Source: Isoetes taiwanensis (Eukaryota; Streptophyta; Lycopodiopsida; Isoetales; Isoetaceae). Taken from it: 64,000 nt of DNA. The notes under the pieces are model-generated. The model saw only the letters and a program-made list of their open reading frames with translations. It searched no databases and was not told the origin of the DNA. Below are positions 32,279 through 45,075 of the stretch, piece after piece; the stretch's first letter is position 1, and the number at the start of each line of letters is the position of its first letter. The translations under genes and the position numbers were made by a program. The stretch spans positions 1,840,602 to 1,904,601 of the forward strand of contig JAJEKV010000062.1 in the NCBI GenBank assembly GCA_021234155.1. Reading direction: 5' to 3'.

Positions 32279-33655
32279 ACGCAGAGAGAGAGAGAGATAA
32301 AGAGTAACCTTTTTCAGGCTCGATGCTAATATGGGAAGTGGTCGTGTTATAACCACAGTCATATTAACTCTATCTATTAGATGCCACGTAGTAGCATGTT
32401 CTATCTATTAGATGCCACGTTGATAAGCCAACGAGAAGATTTCAAAAGGCATGTCAATAAATCAAAGAGAAAGTTGATTATTGTTTTTGGGTTGCCCCTA
32501 GGGGGGCAAACCCTTGTTTACGTGGGTATGTGGGCATATTCAGGTATATGCCGGCATATGCCTAGCATATGCTGGTGACTGCTCCAAACTGGCTGCTGCC
32601 TCTAAACTCTCGGTCATCCAGCCCCATTCCTTCGCAGGCGTGGCTATGGCGCAGCTCGACCCTTCTTCTTCTTCCAAGCATTTTCCTCTGGCTTCCAAGA
32701 GCATGGCAGTTATTTACCATACTGCTTTGAGTTTGGATGTACAAACAGCAAATGCTGTAAATGATTGTGCATGCTGCTGGTACAACACCTGCTGCAAATC
32801 TGTAGGACGAATTTTCAGTTTGGATTGATAGCATCTTCGCCATTTTTTGCTTTGATTTGGAATTGGGTTCTCAGATATGTGGCTTAAATCACCTGGTTTT
32901 GCTTGATTTCAAAGCCTGGAAGGTTGATTCTTGAAGATTGGAATAACCTTTTGCAGTTTACATAGATATAGGGCATTTAAACAATTTGGGCAGAATGCGG
33001 CCTCAGATTTTGACGGACAGAGTGTATCCAATTGCAATAAGTTGTGCTTTTGATTTGGGTGAAGACTATGTTCAAAAAGATGTGGTTGCAACACATATTT
33101 CAAGCATCCCGTTATGCTCCAGACTTGACAAATTGCTTCCTTCTTCATTGCCAGAGCTCGGAGGAGCCCATCTTCAAACATGGCCAAGTATGATTACTTC
33201 AGTTCACCTCCTTGGTATGCGCCTATTTGTTTCTTTTAATACCCAGACTTTCCTTGTTGCAGAACTAATTGTTGCCAACAGAATCAGCTTCAGATTTTGA
33301 GAGAATATATGTATGGAATTTTTTCTAGCATAAGATGCATACATGGCTCAAGTTATAACCAATTGCCATCTGATTGGAATTGGTGCATCCATGATGGAGA
33401 TGTCATATCCCAGATTTTGCTTAGCATGTACTTCAGATCAGGTTCCACTGCGGCGTAGCAACTGCGTATTGGGTAGTACATATACACATAATCCTATCCA
33501 TAAGAAGCAATAGCATTCAGAATTGAGTTGCCTTTCTCGGACAGATGTAGTTTGGAATTTTGAACTGAATGAAGGGCTACTCAATTTGCAACGAAAGGCA
33601 GCAACATACTGAGGAAAAAGAACTTGTTGTTCCACCTTTGACAATGCATATGCAG

Positions 33656-34544
33656 ATACTCCAGACAACGCACACCCAGAGAATGAAGCTTCCACGAGTT
33701 ACAGCAGCCCAGCTCAAGCATGGGAGCTTCTAAGGCAAGATGTTCTTTATCTAGATTGGCGAGCCCGTCAAGACGTATGGGCCATCAAAACTGCACTAAT
33801 AAGGTACTGTTTGAAAATATGCTTAAATAGTGGATTTTTAGATTGGCCTGGATGTCTATGCTTTAGAAGATGAACATCATCCATTCTTCTCAGCATGTTT
33901 TTCTTGACACGCAAATTTAAACCATTAGTTAATTCAGTGGCATATGTGTCATGGAGGTGAAAGACATATTGTGTTTGTTCTTGGTTTGATTGATGGCATA
34001 TTGAAATAAAAAAGGAAATCAAGTATTGCCCTAATATTAGCTGGTCACTCTATGGTGTCAGAGCTGTTATAGTACAAACTTGATAAGGAAATATTAAAAC
34101 TGAAGGCAATCTTATATTGCCCATCCACATCATAGAAGTAAGCACTTTGACGCAATATGTAGGATCTGGCCTAAAGGTTACATGTAATTACAGGTTGTTG
34201 AGAATTTAAATCCTCTGGCTAGAGAGCATAAGTCCCTGGAAACACTGAGAAAGGAGCTTTCAAATGTTCAGAAAGAGTTATCCAAGGCACATGACCAGGT
34301 ATTATGTTAGACGTTAATAGGCGTTAATCTGGTTAATGTTGAATCCATTTCCAGACTTCTGATAAGATTATCTCTTCATAAAGGTGCATCTTTCAGAAGC
34401 AAGGGTTGCGCATACCCTTCGCAAAATGACTGAAATGGAACAGCTTGTTAATGATAGATTGCTAACAGAGAAAAATCTAGAGAAAGAGCAGTTGGATTCT
34501 TCATATACAGAGGAAGGAAGTTCTCAATTACCACATCCTATTCT
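33656..34544 (+). pseudogene. Captured gene fragment, three exons of a coiled-coil protein
   Basis: Exons 33656-33803, 34194-34298 and 34384-34544 are bounded by AG and GT sites. They encode AWELLRQDVLYLDWRARQDV, then VVENLNPLAREHKSLETLRK and ELSNVQKELSKAHDQ, then VHLSEARVAHTLRKMTEMEQ and LVNDRLLTEKNLEKEQ. The second and third exons look like a continuous coiled coil. A phase mismatch between the first two exons shows it is broken. The pattern resembles a conserved plant protein I cannot name. It lies inside the hairpin-ended element, so it was probably captured as genomic DNA with introns. Confidence 0.6.
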
Positions 34545-36039
34545 GTAAGTCTCAAGAACTTCTGGAACCCAATAGCCTTCTCTGCTGATATTCAGACAGA
34601 AATAACTGTAAGTGATAACTTCAGATGATTGTGGACCGAGTAGCAGTGATAAATTTCTGGTTTGACAGTTGAATACATCTATTGCAGTTGGCAATTGAAA
34701 TGTTTGAGGAAAAATGAGTTGTTTTTTGAGGGAAGGATGGTAGACCAGGATGCTTATATGATGCATGTGCACATCGAGCATGTCCTCTTTCACTCGGCAA
34801 AGTTAATGATGGATGTATCCAATGTCCATATCATGGTAGGCAGGGAACTTACAACTCTTTATTTTTTCAAACAGTTTGGTTACAGCAAATTAACAAGCAT
34901 CGCAGGATGGGAGTATTCAACAAGCGGACGTTGTGAGAAAATGCCATCAACTAGGCATGTTCATGCAAGTGTGAAGTCATTGCCATGCATTGAACATGAT
35001 GGATTTAGCTGGATATGGCCTGGATCTGCAGTTCCAACAGACAACCTTCCCAGTTTGATGACTCCATAAGGTTTCACCGTGCATGCTCAGGTATTGCATT
35101 TACAAGTCTCGACAAGGTGTGGCCTCAGGTTTTTGGACAGTAGCCAGATCCACATTTTAGTATCTGTAAACTGTAATGGCTTCGAAATTGTTGAAGAAAT
35201 CTGTGGAGGTTCTGTCTTCTCGCTTGCAAGCAGACAAGTATTTGTTGTTATCTATTTATGATCTTTGCTCTTAGATCAAAGTGCAGACCTACAATGACCT
35301 AATTGTGTACAATGTGAGGCAAGGAAGACATTAGCAAATCCAACGACTAGTGCACATTAAGATTTATATCTTCTGGTTGTTGTGCACTTCAAATATTGAG
35401 CTGGAATGGAAAGTATGATCATGTCTTTTTTGTCAATCCATCTTTTCTTCAATTCAATTCAATTGTTAGGATAATAATTTCTCTCCCACTTACTAGAAGA
35501 TACTAACTCTTCATGTATGATAGTCCACTAAAAAAGCCGCTTGGTAGCCAAATAAATAATGTAGTATAATCAGTCCACCGGTTCTATTGAAGGTGGTTCA
35601 AGTATCCCTTTGTCTATGTTCGGTTAAATTGCTATGACACAGACTAGAGACAATATAAATATTCAACTCATTTTAAAATTTATGCAAACTACTATGTGAT
35701 TGATGCTTGGCAATGCCCAAGTTTTAGCGAATAAGTGTCTAGATGTATCAAAAGTTGTCTACATAAATTGAAGTTTAAGTGTGTTCCACTTGCTTTTAAT
35801 GTATGCATTACACAATTAATATGTGTAGGTGAACCGTTTGTCCAGTGTTCCAACTTTTGCTATTTAGGATTTACTTGGTAGAGAGGAGTGTAGGTGTAAC
35901 GTGCAAGCCACCATCTTTGATGGCTACAGTTTTGAAATTGTTGTTGATATGACGTTTTGAATGTGCCATGCAGTACATTGCTCTACGCTTAAACTTACCC
36001 AACAGACATAATAAGAGCAAGCTATATGGGTATTTACGT

Positions 36040-36330
36040 TGAATCACATGAAGTGGAATCTTAAAAGGGGGAATCTTTATAGAAAAGTAATGTAGAGGAG
36101 TCTTAAAAGATCCTTAGGGAATACAAGGGAAACTCAAAGGAATCTAGCAAAATCTTCAATAATCTTAGTCAATCTAGAGGAATCAAAGGCAATTCTTGGG
36201 AAGTCTTAAGAGAATCTTAGGGACACAGGGGAAACTTAAGTAAATCTAAGAAATCTTTATAGAATCCTATGAAACGAGGGAATCTTCATAGCACCTTAGG
36301 GAATCTAGAACAATCTTAACAAAATATTGA
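36040..36330 (+). repeat. GAATCT-type degenerate minisatellite
   Basis: About 290 bp of short irregular units built on GAATCT(T/A)A with GGGAA. It is the reverse complement of the GATTC arrays at 58.6-59.96 kb and 61.95-62.09 kb. Confidence 0.8.
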
Positions 36331-36501
36331 GGATCATTGCATGACTTTGAGTTTGGCCTCTAATGTATGACATGATTTCAATTCACCTTGGATCAAGCGT
36401 TGGACATATGTGTATAGGTCCACATGCTTACATTCTTTGTGGTTGTATTAATGACAAGAATGTGGATCGTCTTTATGTTTAAAATGAGTTACACTTGCAA
36501 T

Positions 36502-36786
36502 AAGTCTTGAACGAATTTGCAATTTCTCTTACAACTACTCTAGGCACAATAATAGTCCAAAAATGCAAAAAAGATTATATATGGTTGTAAGCATAATATT
36601 CGAGTATACATTAATATCCGAGTAGACATTAATGAAAAAATTGCATTGTTAGCTTGTCTCACATGGTCTACTACAAAAAGATTGTGAGAAGTAGATGCTT
36701 TTTTGTACACCGACAGTGTATGAAAATGAGCCACAAACTCAAGACGTAGGGCAATAAAGAGCCAAATGTAGACATGAAGAGCATGG
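36502..36786 (+). repeat. 285-bp direct repeat, copy 1
   Basis: Matches 37011-37295 over its full length without gaps, with roughly a dozen substitutions. Offset is 509 bp. Confidence 0.9.
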
Positions 36787-37010
36787 TCACTATCTAGACA
36801 AAAACTAAGACCAATTTTGACAAGTTCCTCTACGGAGAGACGACCATATGTTTGACTAGCATTCTAACTAGAAGTTTGGCTAGAAGTTTGACAGAAGTGG
36901 AACCAATAGGTTGACTCGAAGTTTGACCAGGTGTTGACTACATCTACAACTTTGGCTTTGACTTCTTAGCAACCTACCACCCGACTTCATACACCCCCTT
37001 GTAGTACAAG

Positions 37011-37295
37011 AAGTCTTGAACGGGTTTGCAATTTCTCTTACAACTACTCTAGGCACAATAATAGCCCAAAAATGCAAAAAAGATTATATATGATTGTAAG
37101 CATAATATTCGAGTATACATTAATATCCAAGTAGACATTAATGAAAAAATTGCATTGTCAGCTTGGCTCACATGGTCTACTACGAGAAGGTTGTGAGAAG
37201 TAGATGCTTTTTTGTACACCGATAGTGTATGAAAATGAGCCACAAACTCAAGACGTAGGGCAATAAAGAGCCAAATGTAGACATGAAGACCATGG
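37011..37295 (+). repeat. 285-bp direct repeat, copy 2
   Basis: Partner of 36502-36786. This copy runs into the 3' terminal zone of the hairpin-ended element. Confidence 0.9.
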
Positions 37296-37404
37296 CATAT
37301 TCCAAGTATATGTCAGTATATGCTCGAAAACATGACTTTGAAGTGTGATTTAAGCCATTTCACTCTCGGGTCACGGAGGGCAACCCTCCGTGCGCAGCAC
37401 CTTG

Positions 37405-38040
37405 TTTTTATTGAAAGATGCTTTCATTCATAATGGGTTTATGTATACAACTTAATTCTATGTGATATCAAAACCTCCACATCGTCTTGACAACTGTGCA
37501 GAGTTAATCACATAGCAAGATTAAACGTGCCACTCATCACAACTGACCAAAGAAAGAATCCCATAGTTGTCGAGCCACTCTTTGATCTGTCGCAGCTTGA
37601 ACCTGTTTACTCAGCTTAGATTTAAGAGATATCAGGATCCTGGAGGAATGCGAGTAATTCTGTGAGAAGACAAAAGCCCTGCGTCTCTTCCAAATAATCC
37701 AGAGCAACCATTCCTTGCACAAATGCGCAGCATCCCTTTTTAATACAGACCATCCTCTAGGATAAATTCCCATTACAGCGTTTACAACTGGGCAAGATAA
37801 TTCAAAAACTTCTTTCACTCGGTCCCAAGCTGATTAGATGTCTCTGCATTCTATAAAGCAATGTTCAATAGATTCCTCCGTACAATCACACATAGGACAG
37901 ATATGACTAACTTGTGAGTTGAATCTGCTGACCACGCTGTTAGTTCTTAATGCCCGGTGTATTATCTGCCATGTGAGAACTTGCACTTTAGGGGGATTCT
38001 TCCATACCTGTTTCCACATACGCTTCAAATCCAACACGAT
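37405..38040 (-). pseudogene. 5'-truncated L1-type LINE, C-terminal zf-RVT and 3' end
   Basis: Minus-strand frames at 38037-37834 (MWKQVWKNPPKVQVLTWQII and CPMCDCTEESIEHCFIEC) and 37818-37537 (KEWLLWIIWKRRRAFVF) are the zf-RVT domain and tail of plant L1 ORF2. The 3' end is CAATAAAAA, with its A tail forming the TTTTT at 37405-37409 directly beside the hairpin-ended element. It is truncated at about 38040. Same domain type as the LINE at 6.7-18.7 kb, but a different copy. Confidence 0.82.
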
Positions 38041-38048
38041 TGCAAATT

Positions 38049-38076
38049 AAACGGGAGTGTTGCAGCACTCCCGTTT
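38049..38076. other. Perfect 11-bp-stem hairpin
   Basis: AAACGGGAGTG, loop TTGCAG, CACTCCCGTTT. It lies directly beyond the truncated LINE end. It resembles the terminal hairpins of the other elements in design, not in sequence. Confidence 0.7.
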
Positions 38077-38387
38077 CAAAGATTCCCTTGAAAAAAACAG
38101 CCTGATCTAGAAAATGACACTTTTTTCCTTCTAATTGGGAATTCCAATAGGCTTAATTTTTTTTTACCTCTTTTTTGGCCCCCTAGTGTAAAATAACTTG
38201 GAATTTGCCAAAACCAACACTTGAAAAGGGAAGAATTTAGACATGCTTTTGTATTCTCAAAAAGTACTATCTTGAAAACACCAGAATGTAGTGAATAAAA
38301 TAATTATTATATAATGAAGAGTGTTTCAATGATACAATTTGTAACATCACATGGTGGTCAGTATTAATGTTTTTTGGAAAAGACAGA

Positions 38388-41300
38388 CTAAAGGTCCAAA
38401 TCAAAGTCTTCATCATGCTTTTTGCTTGATTCTGCTGTGCCAGATTCTACAGTCTGATCCTTTTCTTGTGCCTTACCCTTGTCTACTTTTGCAGTGTCTT
38501 CAGGAATGGTAGCTAGTGCCACTTCTTTCAGCTCTGCAAAAGTAGCTTCATCCTCTAAAGAGCTAGTGAATGGAGGTCGTATCTCGAAAGAGGTCAGCTT
38601 TGGCAAAATCGGATGAGGATTTGGCCCCTAACTCTTGGTGCTCATCGGTAGGGTAGGCAAGGCTGGATCTCATCTTGATGAATTGCGCGACTTCTTTATC
38701 AATGTCCCTTTGCTACACAATTAGGCCCTTCCTAAGTGCACAAGCTATTGTTGTACGAGCGAGGAGAAGGCATCAAGCACCCAATCTCACGGGCGTGAAA
38801 ACATGTCTAGGAGATGGTTGATTAGCTTTGAGGCTTACGGTAGTGATTAACAATTCTACCTTGTGCACTAGGGTCCCAGTAGCTTTTGAAGCCAAATTTG
38901 GAAATTCCAACACATTAGAAAAATTCTGGCATCTTTCTTTGTGTTAAAATGCTCCATGGTGCGTTTTCCATCGAAACTCGATGGCGACATGGAGGTATTC
39001 AACCTTACTCAGCAATCTCGGCCCGCCGCCATGGTAGTTTATATTTGTTTTGTACCTGTAGAAATTAGAGTGGTGTCACTAACGAAAACAGAACAAGAAA
39101 CAAACAAAGAGAACAAGTCAAAGGCAATTATATTCTGGAATAGAAAACTAAAACAAAAAAGAAGAAACAAGCCCAACGTATTCCGAATAAAGTACTCACC
39201 AAACCAAATTCTCATAACCAGCTTGCCTTTGGGGATCCGAAGTGAGTTTTAAGCGTGGACTCCACAAGGCCGGATTGCATGCTCGAGTGAAACACGACAA
39301 AGCGCCCGGTGCTTGGCCGTTGTGACTTGTTTGATGCCGTCGACGAAAGCGTTAAACTCTGAAAATTTAAAAGGCTGGTCGTCGTAACGGCTATCCTTTA
39401 GTTTAAAGCCATAAGGAAGGTCCGCAATCACCAGTGTGAAATCTTGTGGCTTTACTGTCCCAACCAAATTAGTGCAGTTCCCGTGAATGATGGAAAACAA
39501 ATTATTTTGGTCAAATAAATTAAACTTTTCATAATCGAAGGCTCCACATCTAGAGTTCTCCTCTCGCCGGTGTTCTTTCTTCTCGTGCGGTCGGCGAGGT
39601 GCATAAAACCTACGGCGGTCCTTATTTTTCTTCTTGTTACGCAAACAAAGGGGGAGATTGAGGCGAGAGACAAGTAAAGTATGGCGTGTTTAGTCAGCCG
39701 TACCCATCCTTCAAAATTTGGTGCGTCTTTGAAGCATACACGCTCGTCGGATGTAGCTATGGGATAAAGCTCCTTGCACCTCTCCCACGTCTCCACGTTG
39801 AGTTGCTCCATCAGACATGTCTGGCAGGTGATAACATTTTTTTGGCTAGAAAGAAAAACACAACCTTTTTAGCGGTTGAAAAGAAAAGCGAAGTAAACTA
39901 TCTTCCTGCCACCTAAAGTTATTCTAGAATACAAGCGCTGTAATCAATATTTTTCTTGTTGCAGAAGTGTATTCCAGAATACACTTTAACTGCAAAGAAG
40001 AAGCGAAAGTGTATTCTGGAATACACTTCTACAACGCAACAAGTTAGAGTGTGTATTCCAGAATACGTTTTCGCTGACTCAAAGGAGTAAAAGTGTATTC
40101 ACGGAATACACTTTACACTACAAGAAGAGAACGCGTGTATATTCGGAATACACTTTCATTCCATCGAGGGTGCGAAAAAGCATTTCGGGGAGCACTAAAT
40201 TGTCGTTATCACGGATGAGAATTCTACAAGTGAAAAGGCAGCAATGATTGTATGCTTACTTGTGCAACTTCTTCGACATTTCTTCGAGTGTGAACTCCTT
40301 GTCCACCACCTTTTGCAGAAGCTGTTCTACTAATTCTGTGTCAGTGAACCCCTGCATCTCCCTCCAGACAGTGATGGTCATTTCTTTCTTTGGGACGTCA
40401 TTTGCCTTTCTTCTTCTCGACACCTTTCCCTTACTTTTTAGCTCACAGCGCTCAAACATATTAAATATTTGGATTCTGAAGCTCCCCGGATCTGCAAAAC
40501 AAATTAAAAACTTAGAAGCTAGTTGCACACTAAATCTTATTACGGAATACGCTTGTAACCTTACGGAAGGCCATCCGAGCGCTTAGCTGAAACCAATTGT
40601 CATGACCAATGAGTGATGCCGTTTGTTAAGCCTCGTCGTATTTAAGGCAACACTCAATGGCACAAGCTTCTTTAAGTTCAAGGGAATCTTGTGGCTTTTG
40701 AGATCCTCTCCATATTTTTCCTTGAAGATAACATATTCTCGTGCATGAATCTGATTTTGTCGACAAAGCTCATTTTAACTTGTACTTTCGTTGTCGGCGT
40801 TGTGAGTGTTGGTAGCGATTTTGGCTTCCTCGTCGGTCAAACCACAGATGGCGGCCAGAAGAGCACGGACAAGTACCTAGGATTTTTTTTTTCCTTGTAT
40901 AATTGCCTCCTTGCCTTAAAGTTGTGGTTCCCACCCAAAACATAATGCGTATATGTGTCGCATTTTTCTCTATCGTACTCTGCGGGGAGTTGTGCCTTTG
41001 CTCTCTATCAACAAGAACAACAATTGGAGCTACATGTGCATTGGGATTGCTCCGGATTACGTCCTTGAGGTTCCTTAGATGATGTGCATATATCTTTCGA
41101 ACTGCGGTGGTGGTTCTCCGACTTCATTTTTGGAGGAAGCTTCATAGTTTGTGACCAGGCAAATAAATGACACCTTGCACAAATTTGTGCGGGTTTATCT
41201 CTTCCATTTTTCTCTATTTGTTTTATCAACTTTTTTTTCTTTGATGGCAACGCCAGTGCTTTGCCTTTCCCCTTCTTCTTCTTGTGTGCATCCTCGGGAG

Positions 41301-41878
41301 CATCTTACATTTCAATGATAGCCGTTTTTCTTTTCTTAGGCTCTTTAGCGCCCTACGGTTTGCCTCGCTTCTTTCTTTGGTGGTGGAGGTGGTTGCTCTC
41401 CGAACTGATGAACTCACGGATGGGCTCATGCAGACCGTGATGGACTCCACGATAAATTCCCTTGATCTTCCTCTTCCCTTGTTCGACTCATTTTGGGGAA
41501 GTCCTCGCTTCGTTGTGCCCCGAGCGTAATTAATGATGGCGAGAGGCGACCTCTTGTTCACGTAGTGAGAAACATACTTATAAAGAGGATGTGGATTTAC
41601 CTTCACAAGTCTAAGGTAGGATTCATCAACATGAATAAAGCCTTGAGAGATGTCAAAAAAAGACAATCTCCCTCCCTTACGATGCCTTGACTACCTCACT
41701 CCGCAGACGGGATGGTGCCCATGCGAGACAAATTCCACATCATCGTACCTTTTGGTTCCGAGGGGCTCAAACGGACATGTAGAAAAGTCGTGGTCTTTGT
41801 ACTTTCGGAAAGTACCCTTTGTAAAAACCATTGAGTTTGGAAGTTTTTAAGTAAATAGCGGCGCATCCGACTCCTCAA
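38388..41878 (-). pseudogene. ParB-like / N6-adenine-methyltransferase-like gene, left member of a divergent pair (broken)
   Basis: Read leftwards. 41878-41284: TKGTFRKYKDHDF then FFDISQGFIHVDESYLRL and PLYKYVSHYVNKRSPLAI, followed by a basic region. 40.9-40.26 kb: LLAAICGLTDEEAKIATNTH and FTDTELVEQLLQKVV, a ParB-like central zone. 39811-39249: MEQLNVETWERCKELYP, a Lys/Arg linker, HGNCTNLV and VIADLPYGF (39408-39422), comparable to methylase motif IV (D/N-P-P-Y). The next frame gives GRFVVFHSSMQ. 39.05-38.4 kb: GGGPRLLSKVEYLHVA and TTIACALRKG, comparable to the C-terminal methylase part. Several frameshifts and stops. The intron at 39.82-40.25 kb holds the GTGTATTC palindromes. Both family calls are inference from short motifs. 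Confidence 0.5.
39918..40156. repeat. Cluster of GTGTATTC/GAATACAC palindromes in an intron
   Basis: Palindromes with arms AAGTGTATTC and GAATACACTT and a 2-3 nt centre lie at 39965-39986, 40007-40028 and 40091-40113. Close variants are at 40051-40068 and 40135-40156, and a shorter TATTCTAGAATA at 39920-39931. Spacing is roughly 40 bp. Arm conservation exceeds that of the sequence between them. Confidence 0.9.
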
Positions 41879-41989
41879 CCCTTCTCTCGTGGATCGCGGT
41901 TTTAAATGCGATTTTAAGAGGCTTCTTACATTTGTTTCTTTCTTTGTCGTATTTTATGCAAATTGTGTGTAAACACGACCTTATTAGAA

Positions 41990-42600
41990 AAAACAGTGGC
42001 AAAGAACTATTCCAGAATACAAAATGGCTTACAAAAAGGGAAAAAAGAGGGCAAAAAGAGGACAAAAATGTCAAAAAAGCACTGCAATCTTGACAAAAAA
42101 AGTGGTCTAAACAAGCTAAAAATGCAGCAAGAACGCCTAAATTAACTAAAAAATGCAAGGAAAAGTAACCCCTAAAACCTAAAGTGTATTAGGAAAGTGT
42201 ATTCGAATACACTTTAAGCCTTATCTGGCGAAAGTGTATTAGGATAATAAGAAAAGACATGCAAATGATTGTACGTTGTACTTTCTCACTGACCTGTCCA
42301 TGGTTTCTCTATGTGAATCGGAATACAGTCTCTGAATATAATAATCGAAATGATTGGCGGCCTTTGGCGACTTGAGCTCTCGAGAGGCCTGGAATACTAG
42401 TGAAAGGCGCCGAAATTTCCTTTTAAAGGTATCATTTTCGTCTTGCTCTTTTTCTATGTGATCCGGAATACGTTCACTTTACTATCCTACTCTTGTGTAT
42501 TCGAATAGCTTTTATTTTGACTTTCACTTGATTAGTCTTGGAACTTCTACTTGTACTCATTGGGCGTGTGTATTCGGGAATAAGAAAAGCTCTGCATTCT
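41990..42600. promoter_or_regulatory. Intergenic region between the divergent genes, with further GTATTC palindromes
   Basis: A perfect 22-bp palindrome (AAAGTGTATTC and its complement) lies at 42194-42215. TATTCCAGAATA occurs at about 42005, AAAGTGTATTAGG half-sites at 42181 and 42231, and looser GTATTCG/GGAATAC sites near 42.32, 42.47, 42.50 and 42.57 kb. As the region between two divergent genes it should hold both promoters, which is inference. Confidence 0.55.
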
Positions 42601-45075
42601 GAAAGTTTCTCAAATCTCTTTACTATTTTGCGGTTGTCAAGATGACTAACCGCCGTGAACAAGCTTCCACCACCTTTTGTTGTCTCAAGCTCGTGCGGTT
42701 TCGAGGACACGCTTGGGAACAACGTCATTTCTAGTGAAAACCGGCATTCTCCGACTCCTACCTGCTGCTTCATCGTTGTTGCTTCTCGAAGACACACCGA
42801 GTCCGGACATAAGAGACTTCCACCACCCTTCCAACCCGTCACCAAGTCACGTAGGCGGCCTGGCATCTCCTTCCAAAGAATCACCACCGGTCGGAGACGG
42901 GTTGCCACCACCCTTTGTTCCATCCGGGACCTCAGAAGCTCCACAACAAAGGGTGCTCAAGAACAAGCTACCCCTTTTTGTAGTTTAGCCCCTTCGTTGC
43001 AAACATACAAGGAACACGAGAAAACACGTAAGACCGCTGTGAGATTGATTACAATTTCTCTCACCAGGGACTTCACTACAAATGAGGACGACGGCTCCGG
43101 CATGCACTCCTCTTCACACAACAACGGTTGTGACACATGGATTTGCAGAATTCCAGTCCGCTCTAAAGGAGATGTTTGCAAGAACTCCTTTTCAAGATGG
43201 TACAAGAACGGTGATGCCACAACCTCTTATGGGCCATCACCATCCTTTAACATTTTGTACCCCGCCTATTAGGGAACAACTTCCGTGGTCTATTTTCCTC
43301 TACAAGCACACCACTCAGGACAGAGGAAGTCACCCCCAGAGTAGAAGTTTCATCAGAAGATGAAGACACCAACGAGGAACAAAGAGATTACATGTTCTCA
43401 AGCCAATCTTCAAAGAAATTCAAGGTGGATTTTGGTTTGAGGGCGTGCTCCTCTGCAAGAAGAAGAAATCTTATGGATGAACACAAAATGAGGATTTGAG
43501 AACTAAATGCTGCTCATTGGGTTGCATCAACAGATTTAATATGGCTAAATTACGGCGATTAGAGACAACTACTGGTTCCATGACATTGGCGAGACGGAAT
43601 GCCTACTTAGCTTATCATGTAAGACCAGACCGCAACACCTTCTTGCACTACATTAACCGTCAAGAAGTTTGCCAGAAATGCTTTATGGTTGTCCACCGTT
43701 TAGGGTCCACCAGAATGTCTAGAATACACAAAAGACTGGACAAAAATCCAGCAATCGATGATCATTGTGGACCAAGAAGAGTTGTAACCATGCATGCCCT
43801 TGCTGCTGTGTCATGGATGGAGAAATATTTTAGAGAAACATGTGAGAAGCTACCTAACAGCAACATGTATCATTTAACTGATAACATCACCAAAAAATAT
43901 GTTTTTAATGAGTTTTAGAGGACGTTGATCAGACCCCTATTCAAGGTATTTAATCTGTCTTTTTGCCACAAAATACACACTGTGTAGAGAGTATTATGCT
44001 TTACATGAGTTTGAGTTATTTCATTGCAACATACAAGGTATATTACCTTCAGTATGCTCTAATTCTCTGTCTTTTAGAATATAATTTTGCTATGCTTTTT
44101 AGAATATAGTTCTTAGTAGTTTTTAACAGAGAGGTACACACCCATTTAGAATATAAATCTTAGTAGTACGTTGACCTGGCCAAGACACCTTCCAGCACCG
44201 GGCAGGTGTCAGAAATGGCAAGCTCAACTTAACGCTCTTCTCGAGAAAAAAGGAAGCAGACAAGATGACCAAACAAGGGATCCTAATCTCTTGTGAGGAA
44301 GAGGACGATGCCAATTGCAAATTGCTCTTGGAGATGACACATAAATAGAAGAAAGATCTGTTCAGACTTACTCATTGTAGAGCTACTGCATACAAAGATA
44401 CCTTCATGAAGACAGATGTGAATGGTGAGACATGTTTTAAGTATGATTGGCCCACTAATGTAGCAGTTACACCAATATCTATGTGCCACGGGGTTACAGC
44501 TGTGCGTAGAGGCATGTTCAATAAACCGACACCAAGTCACTACTTGCAGCAAGCTAGAGAATTATCTGACTTGAAAGCTTCTAGGAGGGTCCTAAATCTA
44601 GGGAAGGATGTTCAACATGCGGTTGTCGAAGGCATAGAGATTTCTATTTTTTAGAATGAACAGGACAGGGTGGCGCAGCTAGAGGCCATGAACAAGCTGA
44701 ATAAGTATCTGACCATTATCCATGTGGTCTTAAGGCAACTTTTTAGATCCATGTGAAGGCTGTCATCCGTTCACCAAGCTCCATTTATGTTAGCAAAAGA
44801 TATGATCCAACACATGCCATGGAGATTGTTCAGAGCATGATTAATAATCCAGGTCAAACGAACGCCGAGGAGTTATTATTAAACGATGACATTAAATTCG
44901 TCATCATCGACGGGCAGCATTCCGTTGAGGCACAAAAGGCCATCATCAGGCAGGCAAAACATGCCAAACCATGTTCTACAATCACTATGCATATAGGAGA
45001 TGTCGATTCTTGGATGCCAGTACTTCACCTGCAGATATGGCTGAGATTAGTGAAACTTTAAACGAAATGGGGAAG

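Larger units (their letters stand above)
32489..37404 (+). mobile_element. Hairpin-ended, Helitron2-like element carrying a gene fragment
   Basis: The left end, following TTTTT, is GGGTTGCCCCTAGGGG followed by GGCAAACCC, a self-complementary stem. The right end is hairpin CACGGAGGG/CCCTCCGTG (37372-37392), then CGCAGCACCTTG followed by TTTTT. GGGTTGCCC at the left reappears inverted (GGGCAACCC) inside the right hairpin, an asymmetric inverted repeat next to a terminal hairpin. This and the T-run junctions recall Helitron2/Helentron elements. The left end occurs again at 50855 and 52295, the right end at 48222 and 54806. Joining these two ends into one element is inference from order and orientation. 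Confidence 0.5.

Noticed and set aside
32986-33300. 104-codon plus-strand frame in the hairpin-ended element
   Set aside because: No motif and not connected by splice sites to the three coiled-coil exons.
42655-43272. 205-codon plus-strand frame as an independent proline-rich protein
   Set aside because: The neighbouring frame 43082-43363 carries the better protein-like text and leads into the conserved 43.5-kb exon, so this frame is probably partly a shadow.
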